Shown one piece after another: positions 50,043 to 59,516 of a DNA stretch of 64,000 nucleotides. The DNA comes from RBC074 sp964470555. Its GTDB lineage: Bacteria; Acidobacteriota; Blastocatellia; RBC074. The notes beneath the pieces were generated by a model. The model made no database searches and had not been told where the DNA came from. It was given only the letters and a program-made list of their open reading frames with translations. Position numbers and translations under genes: made by a program. Within the stretch, counting starts at the first letter, position 1. Every line of letters begins with the position of its first letter. The stretch lies in assembly GCA_964470555.1 (NCBI GenBank), contig CAYYDG010000033.1, positions 15,433 through 79,432 on the forward strand. Direction: 5' to 3'.

Positions 50043-50712
50043 TTCCCCTAAAATAATCACCATTTCCGGCACTTCCTCGAATTCTGGCAAGACGACTTTG
50101 CTGTGCGAATTGATGCGGCGAGTTTCGATCACGGAACGATGGGAAGCGATCAAGCTGACCAAAGGGCATTATCGTTCGTGTGGCAAAGACCCGCACGCCT
50201 GTTGCGTCAGCGATTTGTTAGGGGAAAAACCAACGGTGCGTTCGGGGCGAGAAGCGACTTACACCATTGGCAAAGACACGGCTCGATATTGGGACGCCGG
50301 AGCCGCCAATGTGCATTGGGTGATTGCCACCGATGCGCAAGTCGAAGCAGGCATCCGCGAAGCCCTGTCGCGTGTGCAAACGCCGAATGTGTTGATCGAA
50401 GGAACCAGCGTGTTGAACTTCGTCAAAGCGGACTTTTCGATTTTGGTGATCGGCGACGATTTGTCGAAGCCGAAAGCATCGGCTCGACGTGCGCTGATCG
50501 AACGAAAGTTCGACGCGCTGTTTTTGTCGGCGGAAAGCGTGAATTCGACAATCCATGAAACGCTCGTTGCCAAATTGACCAGACTCAGTCCAGCGATTGA
50601 TCGCGAATGGCTGGCCGGATTACCCCTGCTCAAGCCGGAGAACCTGGACGACCTCGCTCGCAACGTCTTTGCGTTAGCTGGTCGGAAATTTTGCCAAAGT
50701 AAGAACTACTGA
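50032..50712 (+). CDS. MobB-like P-loop nucleotide-binding protein
   Basis: This 226-residue protein starts at ATG 50032. The P-loop ITISGTSSNSGKTTLLCELM is followed by RWEAIKLTKGHYRSCGKDPH, and LIEGTSVLNFVKADFSILVI forms the Walker B strand. It resembles MobB and related small GTPases that deliver nucleotide for molybdopterin-guanine-dinucleotide synthesis, but no molybdenum gene adjoins it. The overlap with the upstream nucleotidyltransferase gene suggests co-translation. The substrate is uncertain. Confidence 0.7.
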   Translation: MTFDSPKIITISGTSSNSGKTTLLCELMRRVSITERWEAIKLTKGHYRSCGKDPHACCVSDLLGEKPTVRSGREATYTIGKDTARYWDAGAANVHWVIATDAQVEAGIREALSRVQTPNVLIEGTSVLNFVKADFSILVIGDDLSKPKASARRALIERKFDALFLSAESVNSTIHETLVAKLTRLSPAIDREWLAGLPLLKPENLDDLARNVFALAGRKFCQSKNY

Positions 50713-50730
50713 CATTCAGACTTTTCTTCG

Positions 50731-50842
50731 ACAGGATTTACACGATTTATGGGCAAGATTTACAAGAGACTTTATGCTGAAGCCCCTTTGGCTGGATTTC
50801 CATCTTGCTCATCCTGAAAAAATCGTGTCAATCCTGTTTCAA
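50731..50842. repeat. ACAGGATTTACACGATT-type inverted repeat
   Basis: ACAGGATTTACACGATTTAT at 50731 and CAAGATTTACAAG at 50754 are mirrored by CATCTTGCTCATCCTGAAAA at 50804 and AAATCGTGTCAATCCTGT ending at 50842. The arms are imperfect. The repeat fills the gap between the MobB-like gene and the minus-strand response regulator. Confidence 0.65.
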
Positions 50843-50863
50843 ATTTGTTTTGGTTGATTGAGG

Positions 50864-51241
50864 TTAAGCAGGCAGATAGGTTTCAATCATCTTTTTCAGA
50901 TCGTCGAATTCAATCGGTTTGTTGATGCAGTTGGTTCCGCCCGTGGCGTGAATGCTGTCTATGGTTTCTTTGCTGTCGTAACCAGTGACAAAGATGATCG
51001 GCAAAGTTTGAAACTCCGGCTGCTGGCGAATTTCGCGCGTGGCTTGCAATCCGTCAATCACCGGCAACGACAAATCCATCAGCACCAGATCAGGCCGATT
51101 GCACATCACGCTCTCAACAGCCTCGCGCCCGTTCATAGCTTCCAACACATCGAACTTGCTCAGTTTCAGCATCAGTTTCAGCGCGATGCGCGCATCGTCG
51201 TCATCTTCAGCAATCAAAATTCGGCGCAATTTGTCAGTCAT
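50864..51241 (-). CDS. Stand-alone response regulator receiver
   Basis: ATG 51241 gives 125 residues comprising one receiver domain only: RRILIAEDDDDARIALKLML (acidic pocket), NRPDLVLMDLSLPVIDGLQA (phosphorylated Asp), LPIIFVTGYDSKETI and CINKPIEFDDLKKMIETYL (conserved Lys). There is no output domain and no histidine kinase gene beside it. It probably works by protein-protein interaction, like CheY or SpoF. Confidence 0.9.
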   Translation of the reverse strand: MTDKLRRILIAEDDDDARIALKLMLKLSKFDVLEAMNGREAVESVMCNRPDLVLMDLSLPVIDGLQATREIRQQPEFQTLPIIFVTGYDSKETIDSIHATGGTNCINKPIEFDDLKKMIETYLPA

Positions 51242-51482
51242 AATTCGGGGATGAAATTCGTTCCGCAATAAAAAAATTAGTAACTGTTCAGCCTGTTTTC
51301 AGATGGTTGGCATTGTTTGATAGAGAGGTTTGATTCACCACAAAAAGCACAAAATACACAAAAAGATTACGGCCAATTTTGCGCCTTCTGTGCCTTTTGT
51401 GGTTTCAAAACCTTGCTGACTCAACCGCTAATCACCTGGCCTGAGCAGTTACAAAAATTATTCGTCAATTCGTCGAAAGCAA
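51242..51482. repeat. Intergenic gap with a CACAAAA inverted repeat
   Basis: Bases 51339-51402 hold CACCACAAAAAGCACAAAAT and the complement TGTGCCTTTTGTGGTTTC, an imperfect inverted repeat related to the one at 8141-8186. The rest of the gap has no gene that I can support. The promoter of the response regulator should lie at its left end. Confidence 0.55.
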
Positions 51483-52949
51483 TTACGACAACACCTTTTC
51501 GACCAGTTCTCCGTGAACATCCGTCAGCCGGAAATCGCGTCCCTGGAATCGGTAGGTCAGCCGTTTATGGTCAATGCCCAGCAGATGCAGGATCGTCGCT
51601 TGCAGGTCGTAGACCGAAACCGGGTCAGCCGTGATGTTGTAGCTGAAATCGTCGGTTTCGCCCAAACTGAAGCCTTTTTTCACGCCGCCACCCGCCAACC
51701 ACATGGCAAAGTTGCGCGGATGATGATCGCGTCCGTAATTGGCGTCGGTCAGTTTGCCCTGGCAATAAACAGTGCGCCCGAATTCTCCGCCCCAGACGAT
51801 CAAGGTGTCATCCAGCAAACCGCGCTGTTTCAAATCCGCCACCAATGCCGCCGAAGGCTGGTCGGTTCCTCGGCATTGCAAAGCCAGATCGCGCGGCAAA
51901 TCGTTGTGCTGATCCCAACCGCGATGATAAAGCTGGACAAAACGCACGCCGCGTTCGATCAATCGCCGCGCCAGCAAACAGTTTGCCGCGTATGTTCCGG
52001 GCTTGCGCGATTCGGGGCCGTACATTTCAAACGTCTTGTCCGGTTCTGACGATAAATCCATCAAATCCGGCACGCTGGTTTGCATGCGATACGCCATTTC
52101 GTATTGCGAAATTCGCGTTTCGATTTCGGGATCGCCGTAATCGTCGTGCTTCATCTTGTTGAGTTTGGCGACGGCGTCCAGCATCTGTCGGCGCGAAGTT
52201 TTGTTGACGCCCGGAGGATCGTCCAGATACAAAACCGGCGTCGCTCCGCCGCGCAATCGCACGCCCTGATAACTGGACGGCAAAAAGCCGCTCGACCACA
52301 GACGGGAAAACAACGGCTGGTCAGTGTTCAGCGCATGCGCCGTCGAAAGCAGCACAATGTACGACGGCAGGTTTTGATTTTCGCTGCCCAACCCGTAACT
52401 CACCCACGAACCGAAGCTCGGTCGCCCCGGTTGCTGAAAACCGGTTTGAATGAAGGTGATCGCCGGATCGTGATTGATGGCGTCGGTGTGCATGGATTTG
52501 ATGACGGTCAATTCATCCACGACTTTGGCCGTGTATGGCAACAACTCGCTGACCCAGGTTCCCGATTGACCGTGTTGTGCGAATTGGAAAAGCGATTTGA
52601 CGCACGGAAACGCGCTCTGCCCCGAAGTCATGCCGGTGATGCGTTGGCCTTTGCGAATCGAATCGGGAAGCTCCGTGCCGTGCAGTTTTTCCAGCGACGG
52701 TTTGTAATCAAACGTCTCGATCTGCGAAGGCCCGCCCGATTGATGCAGAAAAATCACGCGCTTCACTTTGGGCGCAAAGTGCGGCAATCCAGCCAGACCG
52801 CCGGTTTTAGGATTGCGCTCTTCGCCAACCGCTGCGAATCCGTCCTTTTTCAACAGCGAAGCCAGCGCCGCAATGCCAATGCCTTTTGCGCCCAGCCCGA
52901 ACAATTGGCGGCGCGTCAGATGTTGTTCCAATTCAAATTGAGGATTCAT
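51483..52949 (-). CDS. DUF1501 family protein (sulfatase-like fold), Tat exported
   Basis: ATG 52949 gives 488 residues. A Tat-type signal is present (LTRRQLFGLGAKGIGIAALA). Body motifs of DUF1501 are FAPKVKRVIFLHQSGGPSQI with ETFDYKP, WSSGFLPSSYQGV, FVQLYHRGWDQHNDLPRDLA, TLIVWGGEFGRTVYCQGK and NYGRDHHPRNFAMWLAGGGV. The family has an alkaline-phosphatase/sulfatase-like fold with unproven activity. It is almost always found next to a DUF1549/DUF1553 gene, as here. Confidence 0.9.
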   Translation of the reverse strand: MNPQFELEQHLTRRQLFGLGAKGIGIAALASLLKKDGFAAVGEERNPKTGGLAGLPHFAPKVKRVIFLHQSGGPSQIETFDYKPSLEKLHGTELPDSIRKGQRITGMTSGQSAFPCVKSLFQFAQHGQSGTWVSELLPYTAKVVDELTVIKSMHTDAINHDPAITFIQTGFQQPGRPSFGSWVSYGLGSENQNLPSYIVLLSTAHALNTDQPLFSRLWSSGFLPSSYQGVRLRGGATPVLYLDDPPGVNKTSRRQMLDAVAKLNKMKHDDYGDPEIETRISQYEMAYRMQTSVPDLMDLSSEPDKTFEMYGPESRKPGTYAANCLLARRLIERGVRFVQLYHRGWDQHNDLPRDLALQCRGTDQPSAALVADLKQRGLLDDTLIVWGGEFGRTVYCQGKLTDANYGRDHHPRNFAMWLAGGGVKKGFSLGETDDFSYNITADPVSVYDLQATILHLLGIDHKRLTYRFQGRDFRLTDVHGELVEKVLS

Positions 52950-52968
52950 AGATTTCGTCCCGATGGTT

Positions 52969-54879
52969 TCATTTACCGGCTTGCTGTTTGGCAGCAGGCA
53001 ACGCAAACGCGACATAAGAATCGCCCGTCGGCGAACCGGGTTTGCCGCCCCCGCCACAGGCAATGACGACGTATTGCCGTCCGCCTGCCAAATAAGTCAT
53101 TGGTTGGGCGTAACCGGCGGCAGGCAGTTTGGTTTCCCATAGCTTTTCGCCAGTGGTCTTGTCAAAAACGTGAAACATTGCATCCATCGTCGAGCCGATG
53201 AACACCAATCCGCCCGACGTGACAATCGCGCCGCCGAAGTTTTCCGTGCCCGTGTCTTTCAACCCGAATTTTTCTGCGCCGGGCCAGGTGCCGAACGGTT
53301 TTTTCCATTTGATTTCGCCTTTGGCCAAATCCACAGCCATCATGTATCCCCAAGGCGGTTTGACTCCCGGCAATCCGAATTGATCTTTGAAAATACCGAA
53401 CCGGTCACGCCGGATGCGATACATTCCGGTTTTTTCGTCCGTCGGTTCCAACCCGACCAAACACGCCATGTCGTTGACGTTGACATAAGCCCAATTCGTC
53501 GTTGGGTCGTAAGCAACGCCAGACCAGGTCGCCCCGCCGTGATAACCGGGCATAAACAACGTGCCTTCCAAGCTGGGCGGCGTAAACATGCCTTTGAATT
53601 GCAGATTCCAGTCCTTGATTCGCTGTTTGATGAACGCTGTGGATTCGGGCGAAACGTTGGTGATTTCGGCTTCGCTGAATCCCTGCCGAACCAACGCGGG
53701 CGGCAGCACGGGAAAAGGTTGTTTGGCAGGCGTCCATTCGCCGGGAACAGCGCTTTTCGGCACATCGCGTTCTTCCACTCCCCACAAGGGTTTGCCTGTT
53801 TTGCGCTCAAAGACCCACAAATAACCGGTCTTGGTTCCCTGGACTACGACATCAATTTTCTTGCCGCCGTTGTTGATCGTGGCCAGCAACGGCGCTGACG
53901 GATTGTCGTAATCCAGCAAATCATGTCGAACGATTTGATAATGCCAGATGCGTTTGCCGGTTTTGGCATCCAGCGCGATGACGCAATTGGCAAACAGGTT
54001 GTCGCCTGGACGGTCGCCGCCGTACCAATCGAAATTCGCCGAACCGAGTCCGGCAAACACCAAACCGTTTTTTTCGTCAACGCGCACGCCGCTCCAGGCA
54101 TTTGTGCCGCCTCGTTCTTTCCATCCATCGTTGAGCCAGGTTTCGTGCCCTTCTTCGCCGGGCTTCGGAACAGAAATTGAACGCCAGACAGATTTGCCCG
54201 TCCGCACGTTGAAGGCGCGAATATCGCCCGGCGCTGAAACGTAGCCTTCGGAAACCGACATGCCCAGAATAATCAGGTCTTTGTAAATTGCCGGAGCCGC
54301 CGACACTCCGTAGGTGGTTTTCTCTATGTCGCGTTCAATGCCTTCGCGCAAATTGACGATTCCGCTTTTGCCGAATTTGGGATCGAGTTTTCCTGTTTTG
54401 GCGTCCAGCGAAAACATCTGGCCGTCGGGAATCGCCAGAATAATGCGTCGCTCGCCATTCTTTTTGCCGTCCGACCAGTGAGCCAGCCCGCGATTTCTCA
54501 ACCCAAGATCGCGCGTGCGTTGCGGATTGAACCGCCACAATTCCCTGCCAGTCGCCGGGTCGAGCGCAAACACAGTCAGGTCAATTCCGGTCAGATACAT
54601 CACCCCATCCACCACCAACGGCGTGCATTGAATGGCAGTGTTTCTGCCTGCGACCAATCCACCGGTATGAAATTCCCAGGCCACTTCCAGATTTTTCGCA
54701 TTCGACCGATTGATTTGATCCAGCGTGGAATAACGAGCGCCGTTGGCATCGCCGCCCACATACGGCCAGTCAGTGGACGACGGCGCTGCCTGATGAGAAT
54801 GAAAAAGAAACGCCGCCGACATCAGAGCCGCTGCAACAGTCAGAAAAAAAGTGAAAAGCAATCGTCTACCAGGTTTCAT
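52969..54879 (-). CDS. PQQ-dependent quinoprotein dehydrogenase
   Basis: This 636-residue secreted protein (signal GRRLLFTFFLTVAAALMSAA) is an eight-bladed PQQ-dehydrogenase: DWPYVGGDANGARYSTLDQI, AWEFHTGG, TPLVVDGVMYLTGIDLTVFA, DPATGRELWRF, GSANFDWYGGDRPGDNLFAN, WHYQIVRHDLLDYDNPSAP. The C-terminus has GGLVFIGSTMDAMFHVFDKT and VIACGGGGKPGSPTGDSYVA. It probably oxidises a sugar or alcohol in the periplasm. It has no fused heme domain, so electrons must leave through another carrier. It lies between DUF1501 and DUF1553 genes on the same strand. Confidence 0.92.
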   Translation of the reverse strand: MKPGRRLLFTFFLTVAAALMSAAFLFHSHQAAPSSTDWPYVGGDANGARYSTLDQINRSNAKNLEVAWEFHTGGLVAGRNTAIQCTPLVVDGVMYLTGIDLTVFALDPATGRELWRFNPQRTRDLGLRNRGLAHWSDGKKNGERRIILAIPDGQMFSLDAKTGKLDPKFGKSGIVNLREGIERDIEKTTYGVSAAPAIYKDLIILGMSVSEGYVSAPGDIRAFNVRTGKSVWRSISVPKPGEEGHETWLNDGWKERGGTNAWSGVRVDEKNGLVFAGLGSANFDWYGGDRPGDNLFANCVIALDAKTGKRIWHYQIVRHDLLDYDNPSAPLLATINNGGKKIDVVVQGTKTGYLWVFERKTGKPLWGVEERDVPKSAVPGEWTPAKQPFPVLPPALVRQGFSEAEITNVSPESTAFIKQRIKDWNLQFKGMFTPPSLEGTLFMPGYHGGATWSGVAYDPTTNWAYVNVNDMACLVGLEPTDEKTGMYRIRRDRFGIFKDQFGLPGVKPPWGYMMAVDLAKGEIKWKKPFGTWPGAEKFGLKDTGTENFGGAIVTSGGLVFIGSTMDAMFHVFDKTTGEKLWETKLPAAGYAQPMTYLAGGRQYVVIACGGGGKPGSPTGDSYVAFALPAAKQQAGK

Positions 54880-54919
54880 CTATTACTCCTGCGGTTGAAG
54901 TTCAAGTGAGGTTACGTGT

Positions 54920-57900
54920 TCATTCCTTGGTGATCGTTTCATCCAGATTCAAAATCGCGCTGGCGACCATTGTCCAGGCGGCCAATTCCGCCGAATCGAG
55001 TTTGGCGTCTGCCACTGATTCGCCGATTTTCAGGAATTCGACTGCGGCTTTTTGATCGTTGCGATAGCGCGTGAGTTGCTGATTGAGCAATTCCCTTAAA
55101 ACTTTGGTTTCCGCCAGCGATGGTTTGCGCGCCGTCGCCCGACGAAAAGCATAGGCGATACGCGCGTTGACATCCTGGCCGCCTTCCAGCAAAGCGCGTT
55201 CGGCCAGTTTGCGCGAAGCTTCGATGTAAGTCGGATCGTTCATCAGCACCAGAGCCTGCAAAGGCGTATTGGTCGTGGCGCGTCGAGCGACGCATTTTTC
55301 ACGGTCAGGCGCGTCAAAGGCGGCCAATTGCGCGGGCGGAACCGTGCGTTTCCAGAACGTGTACATCGAACGGCGATACAGGTCTTTGCCTTTGCTTTGC
55401 ACATATTCCTGTTCGGTGAATCCGTCGCCAAAGGCCATCTCTTCCCACAATCCGGCTGGGTGATACGGTTTGACGCTTTTGCCGCCGATGCGTTCGTCCA
55501 ACAATCCGCCGATGGCCAGCGCGTTGTCGCGGACGAGTTCAGCTTGCAAACGATGCCGCGGCCCGCGCGCGAACAACCGATTTTCCGGGTCTTTTTCGAT
55601 CAACTGCGGAGTCGCTTTTGATGCTTGGCGATACGTTGCTGAAGTGACGATTTGGCGGAGAATCGCTTTTACATCCCAGCCGCTGCCGACAAATTCAGTT
55701 GCCAGCCAATCCAGCAATTCTGGATGAAGCGGGCGTTCGCCTTGCACACCAAAATCTTCGACGGTTTTGACGATGCCGTACCCGAATAACATCTGCCAGT
55801 ACCGATTGACCGCCACGCGCGCCGTCAACGGATGGTTTGCGTCCGTCAGCCATTTGGCCAGGGTCAACCGATTGAGTTTGTCGTTGTCGGGCAAGGGCGG
55901 CAAAACAGCGGGCACGTTGGGAGTAACTTTTTCGCCTTTGTTGCGGTAATCGCCGCGCGCCAGCACAAAGGTGTCACGCGGTTTGCCAAGCTCCATCATC
56001 ACCATCACGTTCAAAATGGATTTGTCCACGTCGGCTTTTTGCTTTTTCAGGTCTTTCAGCTCGGCATATTTCTGTTTGAGCACATCCGGCGCGATCTGAG
56101 TCAAATAGTATTCGCGCAATCGGTCGCTTTCTTCTTTCGTGCGTTTGCCGCTGATTCCCGAAAGCGTGGTTTGAATCGGATGCCGCAATCCCAACTGGTC
56201 AATTTGTTCTTCGGTCAGCGCGCAATCGTACAACCGCAAATCATCAATGCCGCCGCTGTAAGCACGCCCGGTGGCTTTGCTGCCGATCATCAATTCCGCG
56301 TCGGTTTGCGTCGAACCCGTCAAAGCGTCTTTTGCGACTTCGACGGCAACCGGTTTTCCATTCAAAAACACCTTCAAGCCGGCGGCTTTGCCTGTGCCGT
56401 CGCAGGTGATCGCCAGATGTTTCCATTCGTTGTTGTTGAACGATTCTCTGGTGCGAAGCTGAATCGCGTCATCGGGGAAGTTCGCCGTCAATCGAATCGT
56501 CAGCGGCGCTCCCCAACGTTGAATGTCAATCAGGTGCGTTTGCTCAAACAGCAACTCGAAACCGCGCCGGCTGTTTTCATCCGCGATTTTCTGGAAAGCG
56601 TAATTGCCGACTTTTCCCAAACCCGGACGCAGCCAGACGGCGAAGGTGAACGGTTGCCGCGCGTCGAAATTTCCAACCTTGCCGAAACTCAATTGCGTTT
56701 GCCCATCAAGCGAAACGGCTCGACTGACCATTCCCGGCCCAAAGCCGGGATCGCCGTTCAAGGTTCTTCCCTGCTGATACCGGCCTGAAGCGTCCGACAA
56801 ACTGCCGTCGAGTTCGTAATGCGCGACGATGTTTTTGGTCGGCGCAATCGCGGGTTTGCCCAGCAACGGTTTTTCCCACGCTTCCTGCAACGTGGAGATG
56901 TTCTGATCGGAAAACTCGTCTTCCAAATCACGAATCGCTCTGGCCAGCGCGTCTTGCCGCGCTTTTTGGTCGTCGGTCGGCAACACCATGTACGGAGCGG
57001 CGTTGCCTCGATTTCCGTCCAGGCCTTTTTCCGGCACGTTATTGAAGAAGGCGTAAAACTGATAAAACTCTTTTTGCGAAATCGGATCGAATTTATGGCT
57101 GTGACAACGCGCGCATCCCATCGTCAATCCCATCCAGGTCGTCGCAGTAGTTTCGACGCGATCCACTATGTATTCGGCCAGATACTCTTCGGGAATCGCG
57201 CCGCCTTCGAAATTAATCATGTGGTTGCGATTGAATCCCGAAGCGATTTTTTGCTCGGTCGTCGCACTGGGCAGCAAATCCCCCGCCAATTGTTCAATCG
57301 TGAATTGATCGAAGCGTTTGTTGTCGTTGAACGATTTGATGACCCAATCGCGCCACGGCCACATGTCGCGGTGGCTGTCTATGTGATAACCGTGCGTGTC
57401 GGCGTAACGCGCCAGATCGAGCCAATGCAGCGCCATCTTTTCGCCATACCGCGGCGAAGCCAACAATCGGTCAACGACTTTTTCATAAGCAGCATCAAGA
57501 CTTGGTGATTTGTCTGCTAGGAAGGCATCCACTTCGGCAGGCGTAGGCGGCAGTCCCGTTAAATCCAATGTCACGCGGCGAATCAATGTCGCGCGGTCGG
57601 CTTCGGGCGAAGGCTTCAATCCTTCTTTTTCCAATCGCGCCAAAACGAACGCATCTATCGGATTTTTGACCCAGGCCTTGTTCGTCACCGCTGGAATTTC
57701 AGGGCGTTTAGGCGCGATGAACGCCCAGTGTTCGTTCCAATGCGCGCCTTCGTCAATCCAGCGCTTCAACAATTCAATTTGCTTGTCCGTCAGTTTGTGG
57801 CCGGTGACCGCAGGAGGCATGACCGCGTTCGGGTCTTTGGTGATAATGCGTTTGACCAACCGCGATTCGACGGCATTGCCCGCAACGATCACTCCGGCTT

Positions 57901-58135
57901 TGGCAAACGCGCCGTCTTTGGTGTCGAGCCGCAATTTGGCTTTGCGCGTCGCTTCATCAGGACCGTGACAGGCAAAACAGTTGTCCGAAAGAATCGGACG
58001 AATTTCACGATTGAAATCCACTGTGGCCGGTTTCCCTTGCCCCCAACCATCGGCAGAAACTCCACTCGAAAATTGATTCAGACAAAATACGGCAACCGTG
58101 GCGACAACGGCGAACAGAGCAAACTTCCGCTTCAC
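54920..58135 (-). CDS. PSCyt1-DUF1549-LamG-DUF1553 protein
   Basis: A GTG at 58135 behind GGAGG gives 1071 residues; an ATG at 58159 is the alternative. After a signal segment comes a cytochrome-like PSCyt1 motif (REIRPILSDNCFACHGPDEA), then DUF1549 (VKNPIDAFVLARLEKEGLKP, RVTLDLTGLPPTPAEVDAFL, HWLDLARYADTHGYHIDSH). A LamG-like insert (VSLDGQTQLSFGKVGNFDAR) follows, and then DUF1553 (LAKWLTDANHPLTARVAVNR, YWQMLFGYGIVKTVEDFGVQ). It is probably periplasmic, and its role, perhaps polysaccharide processing, is not known. First gene of a three-gene operon. Confidence 0.9.
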   Translation of the reverse strand: MKRKFALFAVVATVAVFCLNQFSSGVSADGWGQGKPATVDFNREIRPILSDNCFACHGPDEATRKAKLRLDTKDGAFAKAGVIVAGNAVESRLVKRIITKDPNAVMPPAVTGHKLTDKQIELLKRWIDEGAHWNEHWAFIAPKRPEIPAVTNKAWVKNPIDAFVLARLEKEGLKPSPEADRATLIRRVTLDLTGLPPTPAEVDAFLADKSPSLDAAYEKVVDRLLASPRYGEKMALHWLDLARYADTHGYHIDSHRDMWPWRDWVIKSFNDNKRFDQFTIEQLAGDLLPSATTEQKIASGFNRNHMINFEGGAIPEEYLAEYIVDRVETTATTWMGLTMGCARCHSHKFDPISQKEFYQFYAFFNNVPEKGLDGNRGNAAPYMVLPTDDQKARQDALARAIRDLEDEFSDQNISTLQEAWEKPLLGKPAIAPTKNIVAHYELDGSLSDASGRYQQGRTLNGDPGFGPGMVSRAVSLDGQTQLSFGKVGNFDARQPFTFAVWLRPGLGKVGNYAFQKIADENSRRGFELLFEQTHLIDIQRWGAPLTIRLTANFPDDAIQLRTRESFNNNEWKHLAITCDGTGKAAGLKVFLNGKPVAVEVAKDALTGSTQTDAELMIGSKATGRAYSGGIDDLRLYDCALTEEQIDQLGLRHPIQTTLSGISGKRTKEESDRLREYYLTQIAPDVLKQKYAELKDLKKQKADVDKSILNVMVMMELGKPRDTFVLARGDYRNKGEKVTPNVPAVLPPLPDNDKLNRLTLAKWLTDANHPLTARVAVNRYWQMLFGYGIVKTVEDFGVQGERPLHPELLDWLATEFVGSGWDVKAILRQIVTSATYRQASKATPQLIEKDPENRLFARGPRHRLQAELVRDNALAIGGLLDERIGGKSVKPYHPAGLWEEMAFGDGFTEQEYVQSKGKDLYRRSMYTFWKRTVPPAQLAAFDAPDREKCVARRATTNTPLQALVLMNDPTYIEASRKLAERALLEGGQDVNARIAYAFRRATARKPSLAETKVLRELLNQQLTRYRNDQKAAVEFLKIGESVADAKLDSAELAAWTMVASAILNLDETITKE

Positions 58136-58357
58136 GTGTAATGACCTCCGGCGAAACATTGCAGTTGATGGTTTTGACTCGAAAATTGCAGGTGGAACGA
58201 CCGGTTTCCCAGCCGCCAAAAATATACGCCGAGTCCGGCACAATGGCCAGACTCGGCGCAAAAATAAACCTGCTGCTTTTGTGGTTTACTGCAACTTCGA
58301 AGCGAAATATCACGAAACGTCAATCATCTGAACGCTTCTTGCAGGGTCTGTTCATTC

Positions 58358-58984
58358 TCAGTTCACGAATGGATTGCGACGCGAATTCGTCGTGACCGCA
58401 AACAACGAAGCCGTGCCGATGTTGAATCCTCCAGTAAACGCAGTCACACCAAACACCGTGTTCAACGCCTGAGCAGCTTCGGCAGACAGCGTCACTCTCA
58501 CTCCCGGCAGAAACAGATTGTTGAAAGCTTGCGGTTGCAAAGGCAATGTCACCGCCGGCAAGGTCAAATCGAACAACGGCAAGCGTCCGACAAAATCTCC
58601 ATTGACTGTCACCAAACCGGTCAGAACCGTGCGCGAACCGCTGGTGTCAATGTTGAAGCTCAACAATTCGACCCGCGTCGAACCGGCGGCCAACACCAAC
58701 CCGCCCGTGTGGTTGATTTCACCTTTGGCCGTAGCCAAATCCAATGCTCCACCGGTCACCGGAAAGCTCGCCACACCACTGCGCAATGTGCCCTCTCCAA
58801 CCGTCCCCGCTGATAATCTCAACGCAACCAAAGCGCCCAGAAAATCATTGCTCAAGGTGACGGTGGTTTTTCCATCTGTCAGCAAAGCCGTCGGCGCAGC
58901 CGAAACCATGGGCGCAAGCGAACCAACCAGTAACAACATCGCCATTAAAGTTTTGACTTGAAGCGAACGAAAAACTCTTTGCAT
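58358..58984 (-). CDS. Secreted beta-rich protein of unknown function
   Basis: ATG 58984 behind AGGAGAAAGGA gives 208 residues with a signal peptide (TLMAMLLLVGSLAPMVSA). The body is made of short strands: TVTLSNDFLGALVALRLSAG, GVASFPVTGGALDLATAKGE, INHTGGLVLAAGSTRVELLS, VTVNGDFVGRLPLFDL. The ASFPVTGGALDLATxxGxIxHTGGL motif recurs in scattered uncharacterised secreted proteins (somewhat like HtaA-type domains). It stands alone upstream of the CRISPR leader. Confidence 0.62.
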   Translation of the reverse strand: MQRVFRSLQVKTLMAMLLLVGSLAPMVSAAPTALLTDGKTTVTLSNDFLGALVALRLSAGTVGEGTLRSGVASFPVTGGALDLATAKGEINHTGGLVLAAGSTRVELLSFNIDTSGSRTVLTGLVTVNGDFVGRLPLFDLTLPAVTLPLQPQAFNNLFLPGVRVTLSAEAAQALNTVFGVTAFTGGFNIGTASLFAVTTNSRRNPFVN

Positions 58985-59516
58985 ATTGAAATCCTTTCTC
59001 CTGTTTTGAAGCAATCGTTTGTTTACTTACGAAGCTCGTATGACTTCGCTTATTGGTTTTCATTTCCAGATGCGTGAGAACAAGGTTTGTTTCTGCTCCC
59101 GCACCGCGACTCAACAAGGTCGAGAGTAATGCCATTGCACATATTTCGTCAAGATAAAATCTCGACAAAAACTATTATTTTATCTTTGGGGGAGTTGCGT
59201 GGATTTTTACAGCATAAATTCTCGGCTTTTGAAAAAGATGTGCCGACCGAAAAATCCTCGTAACTGCTTTGTTTGCAATAAAGGGGTGTGTGGTAAATGT
59301 CTGCCTGATTTTGAAACACTTTCCGCTAACTAACTGACTGGCGACAAGTTAACCCACGAATGCGGAATTCGTTTTTAAGGGAGATGTGATCTTATTGAAA
59401 AACAAGGCTTTAGCGCGATTTTGGCTCGTTTTTTCTGGATGGTTTTAGCTTTTTTTCGGAGATGTGCAAAATCGCTACCGCAAATCCTCTTGATTGTGGT
59501 ATTTACAGGGGCAAGA
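58985..59516. promoter_or_regulatory. CRISPR leader region and upstream gap
   Basis: This gap has no supported gene. From about 59150 to 59516 it is AT-rich, with T-runs (GTTTTTTCTGGATGG, GCTTTTTTTCGG) and an AT-rich stretch (TATTATTTTATCTTTGGGG at 59172-59190), as expected of a leader with the array promoter and integration signals. Its position next to the first repeat, the GAAAC-type end of the repeats and the terminator at the other end all put transcription on the plus strand. The promoter itself cannot be fixed by eye. Confidence 0.6.
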
